This document shows positions 43,081-52,846 of a DNA stretch of 64,000 bases, one piece after another. Within the stretch, counting starts at the first letter, position 1; each line of letters starts with the position of its first letter. The notes below the pieces were generated by a model. That model did no database searches, was not told where the DNA came from, and saw only the letters and a list, made by a program, of their open reading frames with translations. The stretch is from Adonisia turfae CCMR0081 (GTDB taxonomy: Bacteria > Cyanobacteriota > Cyanobacteriia > Phormidesmidales > Phormidesmidaceae). The stretch covers positions 908,737-972,736 of the forward strand of contig NZ_QXHD01000004.1 of assembly GCF_011009555.1 (NCBI RefSeq). Direction: 5' to 3'. Made by a program: the position numbers and the translations under genes.

Positions 43081-45501
43081 TTAACCAACATCTAACTCAT
43101 CCTGCTTATCCAGCACCGTAGTTGCATTGGGTAGCTTATAGTTTTGGTTCCAATCAGTTGGCAAAATGACCGTAGATAGCTTAGCTTCTTCGTCATCTTC
43201 AGGAAGACTTTGAGCAGGAATTTCTTTCTCAGGGGCTGCTTCTGATAAAAACTCTAGCTTTAATTTTCGGATATCCTTAAGAACAGCTTGAGCTGTTGCG
43301 TATCTTTGGTTAAAGTCATATCGCACCATCTTATCGATAACGTTAGCCAGACCAGGATCTAAGCCTGGGACTTTATCGGTCCAGATAATTTCTCCGTGAG
43401 AATCGCGCTGAAGTGCATGGGGGGGTAACCCTGTGAGGGCCTCTATCGTTGTTACTCCCAGAGCATAGAGATCGCTACTAAAATTTGGTAAACCAGCCGA
43501 TTGTTCGCTGGGCATATAGCCTTGAGTACCAATGCCAACAGTTGAAGTGATGCGAGCATTGGTATCCGTGAGACGATTAGAAATTTGTTTGACAGCGCCA
43601 AAATCAATTAGAACATACCGCTGATCGTTATTACGAGAGATGATATTGGATGGTTTGATGTCACGATGAATAACGCCCTGGGCATGGACTGTTTGAATAA
43701 CTGGCAATAAATCCAGTAAAAACTGGGCGGCTGAGCGCTGTGACATTGGCCGCTGTGGATTGAGCTTATCTTTGAGTAATGTCCCTTCAATCATTTCTTG
43801 AACTAGATAGAAGGAATAATTAGATTCAAAATACGCTAACAGGCGTGGGATTTGATCGTGTTCACCTAACCTTTCTAAGGTGGTAGCTTCTGATGCAAAC
43901 AAACGTTGGGCTAGTTGGTGAGCTCTGGGATTATCACTAACAATTTTTAGTTGTTTGACGACGCAGATAGGATTGCCAGGACGCTGCATATCTTTTGCAA
44001 GATATGTGTCGCCAAATCCACCTGAACCCAAAATCTTACTGATGCGATAACGTTCGCTTAAGAGAGTGCCAATTATCTCACTCTCATGGGCCGCCAGCAA
44101 ATCTTTAAAGTCATCTTGTTGACTAATAATTTCTTGAACAATAGGGGACGTTACATAACGTGCCAAGGTGCTACGTAATGTCTTTTTCTGTAGCTGCTCA
44201 CTAAAGAAGCCAATGGCAAAGTCAGCCATGGCAAATCCCAATACACTTAAAATTGGCATGGCAATGGGAACAAAAATGCCTCCTGTCGTAAAGACAACAA
44301 AACTTACGAGTCCCCAAGCCAAGCCCGATGCAGTAGCTCCCACCAGTCGGCGAAATGGTGTTCGAGATGAGATTCTACCAATGACTATGGCCATTCCTCC
44401 TAACCAGCCAGCCACAATTAAAGCACTGGGTAGGGGGCTTTGCACCAGAGAATATAGTGCCAGGTCATCTCTGAGCGTTGCAACAGTGTTGGCTAAGATT
44501 TCCACCCCAGCCATAGGCGTAGAATGTAACCAACTTTTAGAAAAAGGAGCTGCATGAAAGTCTTGATGTAGTGAAGCTGTAGAGCCTACGAGAACAATTT
44601 TGTCCTCAAAAAAACGACCATTATCCAACTGAGATTTCCACAGCTCGTCATCTAACAGATACCAAAAAGGAATATGTTGGAAGGTTTTTGCCGGACCATG
44701 AAAGAAAATGTGATCGCCACTACTGTTGGTATAGTCAACTTGAGATGCCTTTAAGGTAGCTTCGGCAAAGCTTAAAACTGAAGGGTCTGAGCTACTTTCT
44801 AGAACTAAATCTTCACCTAAGAGTTCTGCTTCGACGACCTGAAGTGTTTTAAGAAATTCACGGCTGAGACGATGAATCTTGCCGTTAGGTTCCAAGATAA
44901 AGTTAATTGCACCAACTTGAACTGGCATTTCTCGAAAGTCTGGCAAGGGTAACGTTGGTTGTAGTAATGAGCCTTGCCGCAGATCGATATCACCATACTC
45001 TGCAGCCAACACTACCTGTGACCCCTTATCAGCTAGAACTTCAGCAAAGGCTTTGTCATCTTCAGGACCATAGCTGCTGGGTAATGCGAAGACAATATCT
45101 AAAGCAATAGATTTTGCGCCAGCGTTTAAAATTTTGTCTATTGCTGAAGCATAGGTCGCCCGTGGCCACGGCCATGAACCTATGGCTGCTAATTCTGGAT
45201 ATGCTTCAGGCTGATCTAAAAAATGTTGCCCTTGGGATAAAGATTCTTCATCTATAGCTAAGATAATGATGTCATCTGGGGCTGCGATCTCACCTCGTAA
45301 TTCCCACATCAATGCCTGCCCCTGATGCTCTAATGAACGAACAAATCCAGGACTTAGCCCAGTCACTAGTGCAGTTGTCCCAATCAATAGGCCATTTATG
45401 CAAGCACGCCATCGCTGTGCAAAATTGATGGTAGGTATAAATTGACGCAGACGATCCTGAGATGTCAGCGTAGCTGTGATATCTGCCCCATCTTGTTTCA
45501 T
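43081..45501 (-). CDS. CHASE2-domain serine/threonine protein kinase
   Basis: This 806-residue membrane kinase has an N-terminal anchor (about residues 37-52) and an extracytoplasmic CHASE2 domain (about 55-330; PDDIIILAIDEESL and DIVFALP are typical). Three membrane helices (about 350-430) and a cytoplasmic Hanks-type kinase domain (about 480-750) follow. Kinase motifs are intact: GSGGFGDTYLAKD, the VAE-type Lys in CVVKQLK, VIHRDIKPSN and LIDFGAVKQ. It would turn an envelope or periplasmic signal into phosphorylation. Neighbours are the secreted FecR protein (convergent) and, beyond an 853-bp gap, an NYN protein. Confidence 0.92.
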   Translation of the reverse strand: MKQDGADITATLTSQDRLRQFIPTINFAQRWRACINGLLIGTTALVTGLSPGFVRSLEHQGQALMWELRGEIAAPDDIIILAIDEESLSQGQHFLDQPEAYPELAAIGSWPWPRATYASAIDKILNAGAKSIALDIVFALPSSYGPEDDKAFAEVLADKGSQVVLAAEYGDIDLRQGSLLQPTLPLPDFREMPVQVGAINFILEPNGKIHRLSREFLKTLQVVEAELLGEDLVLESSSDPSVLSFAEATLKASQVDYTNSSGDHIFFHGPAKTFQHIPFWYLLDDELWKSQLDNGRFFEDKIVLVGSTASLHQDFHAAPFSKSWLHSTPMAGVEILANTVATLRDDLALYSLVQSPLPSALIVAGWLGGMAIVIGRISSRTPFRRLVGATASGLAWGLVSFVVFTTGGIFVPIAMPILSVLGFAMADFAIGFFSEQLQKKTLRSTLARYVTSPIVQEIISQQDDFKDLLAAHESEIIGTLLSERYRISKILGSGGFGDTYLAKDMQRPGNPICVVKQLKIVSDNPRAHQLAQRLFASEATTLERLGEHDQIPRLLAYFESNYSFYLVQEMIEGTLLKDKLNPQRPMSQRSAAQFLLDLLPVIQTVHAQGVIHRDIKPSNIISRNNDQRYVLIDFGAVKQISNRLTDTNARITSTVGIGTQGYMPSEQSAGLPNFSSDLYALGVTTIEALTGLPPHALQRDSHGEIIWTDKVPGLDPGLANVIDKMVRYDFNQRYATAQAVLKDIRKLKLEFLSEAAPEKEIPAQSLPEDDEEAKLSTVILPTDWNQNYKLPNATTVLDKQDELDVG

Positions 45502-46354
45502 TCGTATAAATGTGGGTATTTAGACACGGTACAAATCAAAGCAGTAGATGATGCAACCTGAATGAAACTAGGGACTACCTTTAGAGGTAGTTCAATCTGA
45601 ATAATTTCAGTATTTATAAATCATGGTGTATAAAATTACATAAACTGTGGGATAGTATTACGGTCATCGAACAATCTAGAACCATAATAGCTTGAAGCTA
45701 TTGCTAGTAGTCTATTCTGACTGAGAGTACTAGCGATTTTTCTTGTACTGACGTGAATGTTTTAAAGGGTAGGTCTGTGTCACTAGTAGGATTTGCTGAA
45801 AGTTAGAGGAATTCTGGGTTGCCCCGCATGATAGTCAAATCTGCCTTATAGTAGTAACTTGACCCTTTAAAACGAGGTTAAAGATTTAGCTCAAGCCATG
45901 ACTTATCTAAGTATTAGAGCGTTTTTAGATGATTGTCATTGTTTGCCGTAAATAGTTCCATACAGCGATGATTATTTATGTGCTGAAATTGCGCATTCTA
46001 ATTGAAAAGGTATGGATATAAAGCTCTATGAATTTTTATAAGTGTTCTACATATGAGGCAAGTAAAAAACGTCTAGTCAATTAAAGTTGCATCAATCAAG
46101 TCCATCTACAGTTTTGATTATTTATATATCGTCACCTTCAAGCTCTACATAAGTTGGTTTTAATTACCTACTATTGGGCTATATTCTGTATCTTTCCTGA
46201 CGTTAAGGCTTACGTACAGATCACGGACAGTTGAGTCCAACCGTATAGTTGCTTTTCTATATTTGTTTCTGGACTATTACTAAGTGGTTGAGCCGACTAT
46301 TTACCTTCGGTTATAGCTATTTAGTTTCCAGTTATTGTTATTGTTTTTACTTCT
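45502..46354. other. 853-bp AT-rich non-coding region
   Basis: This is the longest gap in the window, between the divergent CHASE2 kinase and NYN genes. No frame looks coding. It contains a 12-bp inverted repeat, GTTTTAAAGGGT at 45759-45770 and its complement at 45862-45873, with 91 bases between. It may hold long leaders or a small RNA. Confidence 0.55.
45759..45873. repeat. 12-bp inverted repeat, 91 bases apart
   Basis: Perfect arms at 45759-45770 and 45862-45873. The distance is too long for a terminator. It could be the base of a structured RNA, paired operator sites, or chance in AT-rich DNA. Confidence 0.4.
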
Positions 46355-46873
46355 ATGCATACGCAACCGTTAAGTCGACTTTCTATATTTGTAGATGGCA
46401 ATAATATGTTTTATGCCCAGCAGAAGAATGGCTGGTTTTTTGACCCTAAGCGTGTCCTTGAGTACTTTACCCATGAAACAGTTCCGTCTACGTTAATCAA
46501 TGCTTTTTGGTATACAGGTCTCAAAGATCCTCAAGACCAGCGTGGCTTTCGTGATGCCCTCATTAGTCTTGGCTACACGGTGCGTACAAAAATCTTGAAA
46601 GAATATTATGACGATAATTCTGGGCGTTATTCCCAAAAAGCTAATCTAGATATTGAAATCGTCGTTGACATGTTCAATACAGCGGCTCAATATGATCGAG
46701 TTGTTTTGTTCAGTGGCGATGGTGATTTTGAGCGGGCGATTGAATTGCTGCGCTCTAAAAATACTCACATTACGGTAGTGTCGACTGAAGGTATGATTGC
46801 TCGAGAATTACGTAATGCAACCGATCGCTACATTGATCTAAATTCAGTCAGACGCTACATCGAGAAGGATTAG
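46355..46873 (+). CDS. NYN-domain (LabA/DUF88-like) protein
   Basis: This 172-residue protein is a PIN-like NYN nuclease-fold domain. Evidence is the N-terminal SIFVDGNNMFYAQQ, the central KANLDIEIVVDMF, and LFSGDGDFERAIELLR, which place the metal-binding Asp residues. LabA, a member of this family, acts in the circadian output pathway of Synechococcus; others are RNases. I cannot tell which applies. It ends three bases from the convergent hydroquinone reductase gene. Confidence 0.88.
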   Translation: MHTQPLSRLSIFVDGNNMFYAQQKNGWFFDPKRVLEYFTHETVPSTLINAFWYTGLKDPQDQRGFRDALISLGYTVRTKILKEYYDDNSGRYSQKANLDIEIVVDMFNTAAQYDRVVLFSGDGDFERAIELLRSKNTHITVVSTEGMIARELRNATDRYIDLNSVRRYIEKD

Positions 46874-46876
46874 GTG

Positions 46877-47860
46877 CTAATTCCCTCGTCCATGGGGAGC
46901 GTTCAAGTTTTCTAAGTCTGGTCCTAGGGGGATGATGCCCCCTGGGTTTAGAGGAAATAGATTGCCGAAGTAGTCTCGTTTAATGGCGTTGATATCGCAT
47001 GTGGCAGCGATGTCAGGAAGTTGGTAAATATCCCGTACATAACCGCTGAGATGTTCATACTCGGCGATACGATGGCGATTGCATTTAAATAGACAATAGT
47101 AGGCAATATCAAAGCGAATTAAGGTAGTGAACAAGCGCACGTCAGCTAGCGTTAACTGATGACCGCAGAGATAGCGCTGATGGGCTAGAGTTTGGTCAAT
47201 AGTATCTAAGGTATCAAATAATTCATTGCAGGCGCTTGCATAAGCGGTTTGGGTTTGCGCAAAGCCGCAACGATAAACTCCATTATTGACTGTGTTGTAA
47301 ATGCGAGTATTCCATTGGTCAATGTCTGTTTTGAGCTTGTCAGGATATAAATCGAGGTCAGGCTGGGTTGACCAAGCGTTAAAAGCACTATTCAAGATTT
47401 CAATAATCTCGGCACTTTCGTTATTAACAAGGGTGCTTGTATGGCTATCCCATAGGGCTGGTACGGTAGCACGTCCCTGATAACCTGCCTTAACTTTGGC
47501 GTAAAACTGTGGCAGGGTGCGGCAGCCTAAAGAGTCTGTTTGGCTGGGCTGTTCAAATATCCAACAGCCTTCATTACCGGAGGGAGAGACCACTGTAATC
47601 GGAATAGCGGTTTCTAACCCTTTAAGGGCGCGAACAATTAGAGTTCGATGGGCCCAAGGACACCCCATACCCACAATGAGGCGATAACGTTGTGCTTCAG
47701 GTGGAAAGTGTTCAGATGGAATGCGATCGCAAAACTCACTTTTAGGTCGCTGATAGGCCCCTCCTTGATCGCTCGGGGCCATTTGGGACATCATAGTGCG
47801 CCAAAGTGTGGTCCAGATCGTTTTGGCAGTACGGATCAACAGGCTGGGGGGGAGAGCCAT
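46877..47860 (-). CDS. glutathionyl-hydroquinone reductase (Xi-class GST)
   Basis: The 327-residue protein belongs to the ECM4/YqjG family, which reduces glutathionyl-quinone conjugates back to hydroquinones. The catalytic motif is CPWAHR (GMGCPWAHRTL, near residue 66), with the conserved W-D and N-N-E-S segments (VPALWDSHTSTLVNNESAEI) and the all-helical C-terminal domain. I begin at the ATG at 47860; a GTG 16 codons upstream is the alternative. It is 71 bp downstream of the cyclo-ligase-like gene on the same strand. Confidence 0.9.
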   Translation of the reverse strand: MALPPSLLIRTAKTIWTTLWRTMMSQMAPSDQGGAYQRPKSEFCDRIPSEHFPPEAQRYRLIVGMGCPWAHRTLIVRALKGLETAIPITVVSPSGNEGCWIFEQPSQTDSLGCRTLPQFYAKVKAGYQGRATVPALWDSHTSTLVNNESAEIIEILNSAFNAWSTQPDLDLYPDKLKTDIDQWNTRIYNTVNNGVYRCGFAQTQTAYASACNELFDTLDTIDQTLAHQRYLCGHQLTLADVRLFTTLIRFDIAYYCLFKCNRHRIAEYEHLSGYVRDIYQLPDIAATCDINAIKRDYFGNLFPLNPGGIIPLGPDLENLNAPHGRGN

Positions 47861-47931
47861 GGGAAGAAGAGAGTCTACAGAAGGTGAGTAGGTGCAGGTG
47901 AGCACCACCCACCCTATTTATAGCTCGGTGT

Positions 47932-48684
47932 TTAATCGAGTTGTTTCGACCAGGCTTGCAAAATCGGAATGCTGGCAATCTGATCCCGTTGAATTGTATC
48001 CCAATCTAGACCCTGGGGCTTAGGATAATGATTCTCGGTCGTGAAACACTGCGTAGGCGTCACAATCAAATCAAGGCTCCAATCATGGGCTTGCATCGGC
48101 AGGTCTGCGGCATTGACCAGTTGTAAATCATGGACGGTGGTGGCAATGGGGGTTTCCTCTGAAATGAGTTGGCACTGCCGCAGCATGGCTAATTCCAAAT
48201 CGGCAAATCCTGCGCCTTTACCTGTACGGCCGCCGTTCATGGCTACAGCTACACAGCCTACTACCACCAAATCAATGGGCTGCATTTCGACAAAGGACAC
48301 TAATTGCCCATGGGCCATGGCTCCTCCCATAGAAGCCGCTGCCTTCAGGGGAACTCCTTTTGCTGCAAGGGCAGCTGCTGTGAGTTCAACAAAACACTTT
48401 TTGCGAGATAGTCGAGGGACTGCCATATAAAGGATTTTGCCATCAGCTAATGCCCTGAGTCTGACAGCTGTATGGGGAGAGTCAGGATTGCATTTAATCA
48501 CATGAGCCTGTTGCCATAGGTCCGTGTTGGCCAGATTGTCAGCGGCAATGCCAGCTCCAATAAAGTTGGGAATGTGACCTACCGGATCGCGACGAGTCGC
48601 CTTGTGAATTTTGAGTGTGGCCCAGATGTGTTGCCGCAGTGTATCTTTGCCGGTGTGGCGACCGGACCAAGTTGAGGTAGACAT
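47932..48684 (-). CDS. 5-formyltetrahydrofolate cyclo-ligase-family protein
   Basis: This protein has the C-terminal folate-binding motif GGRTGKGAGFADLE and the QPIDLVVVGCVAV segment that define the cyclo-ligase fold. The length (250 residues from ATG 48684, or 270 from ATG 48744) is greater than that of the classic enzyme (about 190), and the sequence is nearer to the MTHFSD-like branch, whose activity is less certain. True cyclo-ligases make 5,10-methenyl-THF from 5-formyl-THF. Probably an operon with the hydroquinone reductase. Confidence 0.8.
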   Translation of the reverse strand: MSTSTWSGRHTGKDTLRQHIWATLKIHKATRRDPVGHIPNFIGAGIAADNLANTDLWQQAHVIKCNPDSPHTAVRLRALADGKILYMAVPRLSRKKCFVELTAAALAAKGVPLKAAASMGGAMAHGQLVSFVEMQPIDLVVVGCVAVAMNGGRTGKGAGFADLELAMLRQCQLISEETPIATTVHDLQLVNAADLPMQAHDWSLDLIVTPTQCFTTENHYPKPQGLDWDTIQRDQIASIPILQAWSKQLD

Positions 48685-48962
48685 GGCAACGGGAGGAGAG
48701 GAGAAAGACAATAAAAGTTGACGTGCTGATACCTGATTCAACATTAAGCTTATTCAACATTAAGTCAGGCTTCAACTCTGAATGTGGCTCAGCAATGGCT
48801 GAAGTTTCTAGAACGTTTCGTTTCCTGTAGAGGGCCTGGCGTGAGCAATTCCCTGCAACCTACAACTTCAAACTCGTTCACGCCTTACTAAATGTTTTCT
48901 AAATCTTTTGGATAACTGGGATAGCTTGACTCTAATGTGGATGAATCTACTGGGGATTCCCG

Positions 48963-50918
48963 ATGGCGAAGAAAGCAAAGAAGAAAAAGAAACAGACCGT
49001 ACTCAGCCGTGGTTTTGGCAGTCAATCATTAACAACCGAATTAGCCCATGTAGAGGCTTTACTTCGTCGAGAACAGTGGCTAGAAGCTCATTCTCTTCTT
49101 ATCCGTCTGAAAGCTTCCCATCCTAATAATTTGGATATATTAGCCTATTTGTTAGAGGTGCATTACGAGTTAGGGCATCTGCTACAGTACCAGGCCACCT
49201 GCGAAGACTTTTTAGCCATTAAGCCCAACGATGCACGGGTCAATTTTTTGCTGGGTTATGCTTATGTTCTCAATTACTACCCGCTATTGGGGATAAAGCA
49301 ATATCGATATGCCATTGAGCGTTGGCCTGATCATCCAGGTAGCGTCGAGGGTAAAGAACATTTAGCCATGATTGAACCCAATTTATCAGAGGTTTTAGAC
49401 TCTATGGGGCTAAAAAATCCCGATGACTGGGAAGTGGGTCTACTTTACGAGCAAGCTCGGGCATATACGGAAACAGGACAAGCGGCCAAAGCGATTACAT
49501 CGGCAACGTCTCTGATTGAAAAACGCACTGATTTTTTGGCTGGGTACAACATTTTGGCGTTAGCCTACCTGGCTAATGATCAGTATGAGGATGCGATCGC
49601 AACGCTACAATCTCAATTAAAACAACACCCAGACAGCATTCTTTTACGAGCTAATCTAATCAGATTTCTCTCCTTGCGGGGAAACTTTACCGAAGCTGAA
49701 ACCCATAAGTCCCAACTGTTGGCTAATTCCAGCACCGATCTGGATGATCTGACCCGTAAAGCCGAGGCTTTAGCCTATCTAGATGATATGGCGGCCATCG
49801 TAGATTTATTAGCGACCGTTCCCCCAGATTTAGAAAAAGACAATCGACCCTTGGTCTCAGGTCTATTTCACCATTTGGCAGCCGTGGCGCTTGTCTGTCA
49901 AGGGGATGTCAAAGCTGCTAGAAAACAGTGGAACCTGGCACTAGAACTATATCCAGACTTAGCGGTAGCTAAGGAAAACTTGGATGACCTTGATATGACA
50001 TCTACCTTTAAGGAGGGGCCCTGGCCGTTTGAACTCAACAGTTGGGTAGAGAATGGGGCCTATCAAGACCTGCGTCAGGTGGCCATTGCCATGACTCCGG
50101 AGCGTACGCCCCAGCCCGCTCTAATAGCGACCGTTGAGACGCTATTAACAGATTATCCATTTATTAGTGAGCTAGTGCCAGTCTGGCTTAAGCGAGGGAG
50201 TCCAAGGGCACGGATGTTAGCCATGATCATTGCCAAGAGTTGCCCCAATGAAGCCCATGTTGCAGCTGTTAATGAATTTGTTGCTGGCACTGACGGTAGT
50301 GAGTCCCAGAGATATCACATGGCATCCTATTTTGCACAACGGCACCAGCTGACAGTACCAAAAATCTGGCTCTATGGTGAATGGCACAGAAATCCGCTAC
50401 TGGCGACTTATGAGATTGTGCCTGATCCGGTTGTTCTCCAGTCACCTGAGGCCGAGCAATTATTGCATAAGGCGTTGAAGAAGATCGCGCTGGAGTCTGC
50501 TAAGGCAGCAGAAACGGCTGAGGTGTATTTGAAACAAGCCTTAGAAATAGAGCCTAACAATCCTGTATTACTCAATAATCTGGCACTAGCCTATTCTCAT
50601 CAAGAACGGTTAATCGAGTCGCGTCAGGTGACTCAGCAGATTGTTGATGAGTATCCTGAGGATATTGATAGTCGCGTTGCGATCGCACAAATCTATCTTG
50701 AAGAAACAAACTTGGATGCAGCTGAAGCGGTTTTGAATGAAGTGCTGCGATGCTCTTGTTTGACCGAAGATGCGCTAGTTAGCCTGCTGCTAACCCGAAG
50801 TCGTTTACTGATGTTGCAAGGAAAAGAAGACATGGCTCGTCTTTGGTTCCAAGAAGTGTTGCCCATGGTGAAAGAGCATCCACTGCTACGCCAGTTGGGG
50901 TTTGGGGCACGCAAATGA
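48963..50918 (+). CDS. large TPR-repeat protein
   Basis: The 651-residue soluble protein begins with a Lys-rich tail (MAKKAKKKKKQ). It contains two blocks of tetratricopeptide repeats, about residues 25-300 and 500-640; the second has the unit NPVLLNNLALAYSHQERL. The middle (about 350-490) has no motif I know. There is no signal peptide. TPR proteins are scaffolds, and the partner is unknown. The start is followed directly by the basic tail, and a GGGGAT sequence lies just upstream. Two strong hairpins follow the gene. Confidence 0.85.
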   Translation: MAKKAKKKKKQTVLSRGFGSQSLTTELAHVEALLRREQWLEAHSLLIRLKASHPNNLDILAYLLEVHYELGHLLQYQATCEDFLAIKPNDARVNFLLGYAYVLNYYPLLGIKQYRYAIERWPDHPGSVEGKEHLAMIEPNLSEVLDSMGLKNPDDWEVGLLYEQARAYTETGQAAKAITSATSLIEKRTDFLAGYNILALAYLANDQYEDAIATLQSQLKQHPDSILLRANLIRFLSLRGNFTEAETHKSQLLANSSTDLDDLTRKAEALAYLDDMAAIVDLLATVPPDLEKDNRPLVSGLFHHLAAVALVCQGDVKAARKQWNLALELYPDLAVAKENLDDLDMTSTFKEGPWPFELNSWVENGAYQDLRQVAIAMTPERTPQPALIATVETLLTDYPFISELVPVWLKRGSPRARMLAMIIAKSCPNEAHVAAVNEFVAGTDGSESQRYHMASYFAQRHQLTVPKIWLYGEWHRNPLLATYEIVPDPVVLQSPEAEQLLHKALKKIALESAKAAETAEVYLKQALEIEPNNPVLLNNLALAYSHQERLIESRQVTQQIVDEYPEDIDSRVAIAQIYLEETNLDAAEAVLNEVLRCSCLTEDALVSLLLTRSRLLMLQGKEDMARLWFQEVLPMVKEHPLLRQLGFGARK

Positions 50919-50925
50919 TATGGGT

Positions 50926-51023
50926 AGTTGTTTTTCTCTCAAACACCTCGATCAATCTCAAAGAGATAGATGCCACAATGGATACACCATTTTTAACAAG
51001 GTCTATTTGAGAGAAAAACAACT
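50926..51023. repeat. 98-bp element with perfect 18-bp inverted ends
   Basis: Arms AGTTGTTTTTCTCTCAAA (50926-50943) and its exact complement (51006-51023) enclose 62 bases with a small AATGG/CCATT hairpin. It starts eight bases after the TPR stop. No target-site duplication is clear. It could be a small mobile element remnant (MITE-like) or a structured 3' UTR. Confidence 0.7.
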
Positions 51024-51059
51024 GCTCGTTTGAGGCAAAATAACAACAATTTAAGATGG

Positions 51060-51106
51060 TCATAGAACAGTCTCACACTTTGTGTGAGACTGTTCTATGA
51101 TTTTTT
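51060..51106 (+). terminator. strong intrinsic terminator
   Basis: Arms of 19 bp (51060-51078 and 51082-51100) form a perfect stem with a 3-nt loop, followed directly by six T residues at 51101-51106. It probably ends the TPR-gene transcript. Confidence 0.9.
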
Positions 51107-51511
51107 GATATGGATTTAGGATACGAAATCCTGACTGATAGCGTTCAGTATCACAGGGCATCCACCAGGGAGTAACCCCTACAGGATTGTCCATTGTTAA
51201 TCGAGTTTAATGAATTCGGATTTGGTATGAGACATAGTTGGACCTGGCTGCTTGTGATTATATGAGTTTTCCTTTGAACGATATCTTCTATGGCTAGGAT
51301 TGTATTTTGCCTGGGCTAGGTGGTCTTCTTACCCAAAACTTGAAATTTCAGTGTCGCAATAGCTGTAGAATTTTCATGCTGACGACTTTTAGGATGTTCT
51401 GAAACAAGTGGCAGGTTCATGAATAACTAAAAGTATATCGGCTATATCCATGGGTACAAGCCGCCCTATGGAATAGTAAAAGCCCTCTCTTTGGATGCTG
51501 CCTGAAAGATT

Positions 51512-52729
51512 ATGGACTCATGCACCTGGCGCTGGAAGCCGCTGTCAATTCTACTCTTTGGACTATCGTTTTTCGCTGCTATTACTCTGCAATTATTAAC
51601 TCCGGCAATGGCGTTAGTCAGGCCTGTGCCCCAAGAAATTCGTGGTGTATGGCTTACCACCAACGATACGGATGTGTTGATCGATCGCCCAAAGCTCCAC
51701 AGGGCCATTGATGAACTAGCCGAGTTTAATTTCAATACTCTTTATCCTGTTGTTTGGAATGGCGGCTATACTTTCTTTGATAGTGGTACAGCCCGACGGG
51801 AAGGCATTCAGCATTTTGTGCGGCGTGGCATCCAGGATTACGACATTCTGGCGGAGCTGACAACTGAGGCCCATGCTCAAGGGATGTCAGTCATCCCCTG
51901 GTTTGAATTTGGCTTTATGGCTCCAGCTACTTCCGAACTGGCTACGTTGCATAGCAGCTGGTTAACCCAAAAACAAGATGGGAGTCGAGTAGATATGAGC
52001 CGCGAGGGTGGCGATATGGTTTGGCTCAATCCATTTAGACCTGAGGTGCAGCAGTTTATTACTAACATGCTGTTGGAGCTGATCAGTCGTTACGACGTTG
52101 ATGGTGTTCAGTTTGATGACCACTTTATTTTGCCGGTAAATTTTGGCTATGACAGCTATACCCGTGCTTTATATAAAGAGGAAACGGATAGAGATGTGCC
52201 TAATGATCCCCATAACCCCCACTGGGTGAAATGGCGCGCCGACAAGCTAACAGAGTTTGTCAAAACGCTGAATGCAGATCTTAAAGCTCGACGCCGCAAT
52301 ATTGTTTTCTCAGTTGCTCCAAATCCCTACGACTTTGCTTATAAGGGGCAGCTCCAGGATTGGCTTACCTGGGTGCGCCAGGGGGTAGTAGATGAGCTGA
52401 TTGTGCAAATCTATCGCAACAACTTAGGCGTTTTTCGCCAACACCTCTATACCCCATCTATGCGTGAAGCTCAGCGCACTATTCCCACAGCGGCAGGTAT
52501 TCTGACTGGACTGCGTAACTCTCCTGTCCCAATTAGCTTGATTGAGGCTAAAGCCCAGTCTGCTCGTTCTGCTGGGATGGGTATGGCTTTCTTCTTTTAC
52601 GAAAGTCTTTGGGAGGATGCGCCTGAGCCGGCTGATACCCGTCAGGCTAGTTTCAGGGATTTGTTTGCCACACCCATGCAGCGGGCAGAGTATAGCGCAG
52701 AGGTGCCTGCTGGTGCTTTGAGTGAGTAA
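51512..52729 (+). CDS. GHL10-family glycoside hydrolase-like protein
   Basis: This 405-residue exported protein has an N-terminal signal or anchor (about residues 9-34, ending PAMA) and a TIM-barrel domain of the GHL10 (formerly DUF187) family. Evidence: EIRGVWLTTNDTDVL at the start of the domain, NFNTLYPVVWNGGY, VIPWFEFGF, YDVDGVQFDDHF and the C-terminal GMAFFFYESLW. The members are related to glycosidases and are thought to act on extracellular or cell-wall glycans, but the substrate is unproven. Confidence 0.88.
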   Translation: MDSCTWRWKPLSILLFGLSFFAAITLQLLTPAMALVRPVPQEIRGVWLTTNDTDVLIDRPKLHRAIDELAEFNFNTLYPVVWNGGYTFFDSGTARREGIQHFVRRGIQDYDILAELTTEAHAQGMSVIPWFEFGFMAPATSELATLHSSWLTQKQDGSRVDMSREGGDMVWLNPFRPEVQQFITNMLLELISRYDVDGVQFDDHFILPVNFGYDSYTRALYKEETDRDVPNDPHNPHWVKWRADKLTEFVKTLNADLKARRRNIVFSVAPNPYDFAYKGQLQDWLTWVRQGVVDELIVQIYRNNLGVFRQHLYTPSMREAQRTIPTAAGILTGLRNSPVPISLIEAKAQSARSAGMGMAFFFYESLWEDAPEPADTRQASFRDLFATPMQRAEYSAEVPAGALSE

Positions 52730-52739
52730 GGGTAATGGG

Positions 52740-52783
52740 GTTTGAGTTTTGAATAGATTCGCATTTGGTGTTAAAACTCAAAC
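52740..52783 (+). terminator. hairpin after the GHL10 gene
   Basis: Perfect 11-bp arms GTTTGAGTTTT (52740-52750) and AAAACTCAAAC (52773-52783) have a 22-nt loop. It starts 11 bases after the stop. No strong U-tract follows directly. The arm resembles a repeat found again at 54146. Confidence 0.55.
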
Positions 52784-52846
52784 TCGCTAATTTTGCTAGC
52801 CACGTTATCCTAATAACCGATAACCCACACTATTAGTGATAGCTCA

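Larger units (their letters stand above)
50919..51511. other. 593-bp region with two long inverted repeats
   Basis: This lies between the TPR gene and the GHL10 gene, both plus strand. It contains an 18-bp perfect inverted repeat spanning 50926-51023 and then a terminator at 51060-51106. The remainder (51107-51511) shows nothing I can name. No frame looks coding. Confidence 0.65.
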
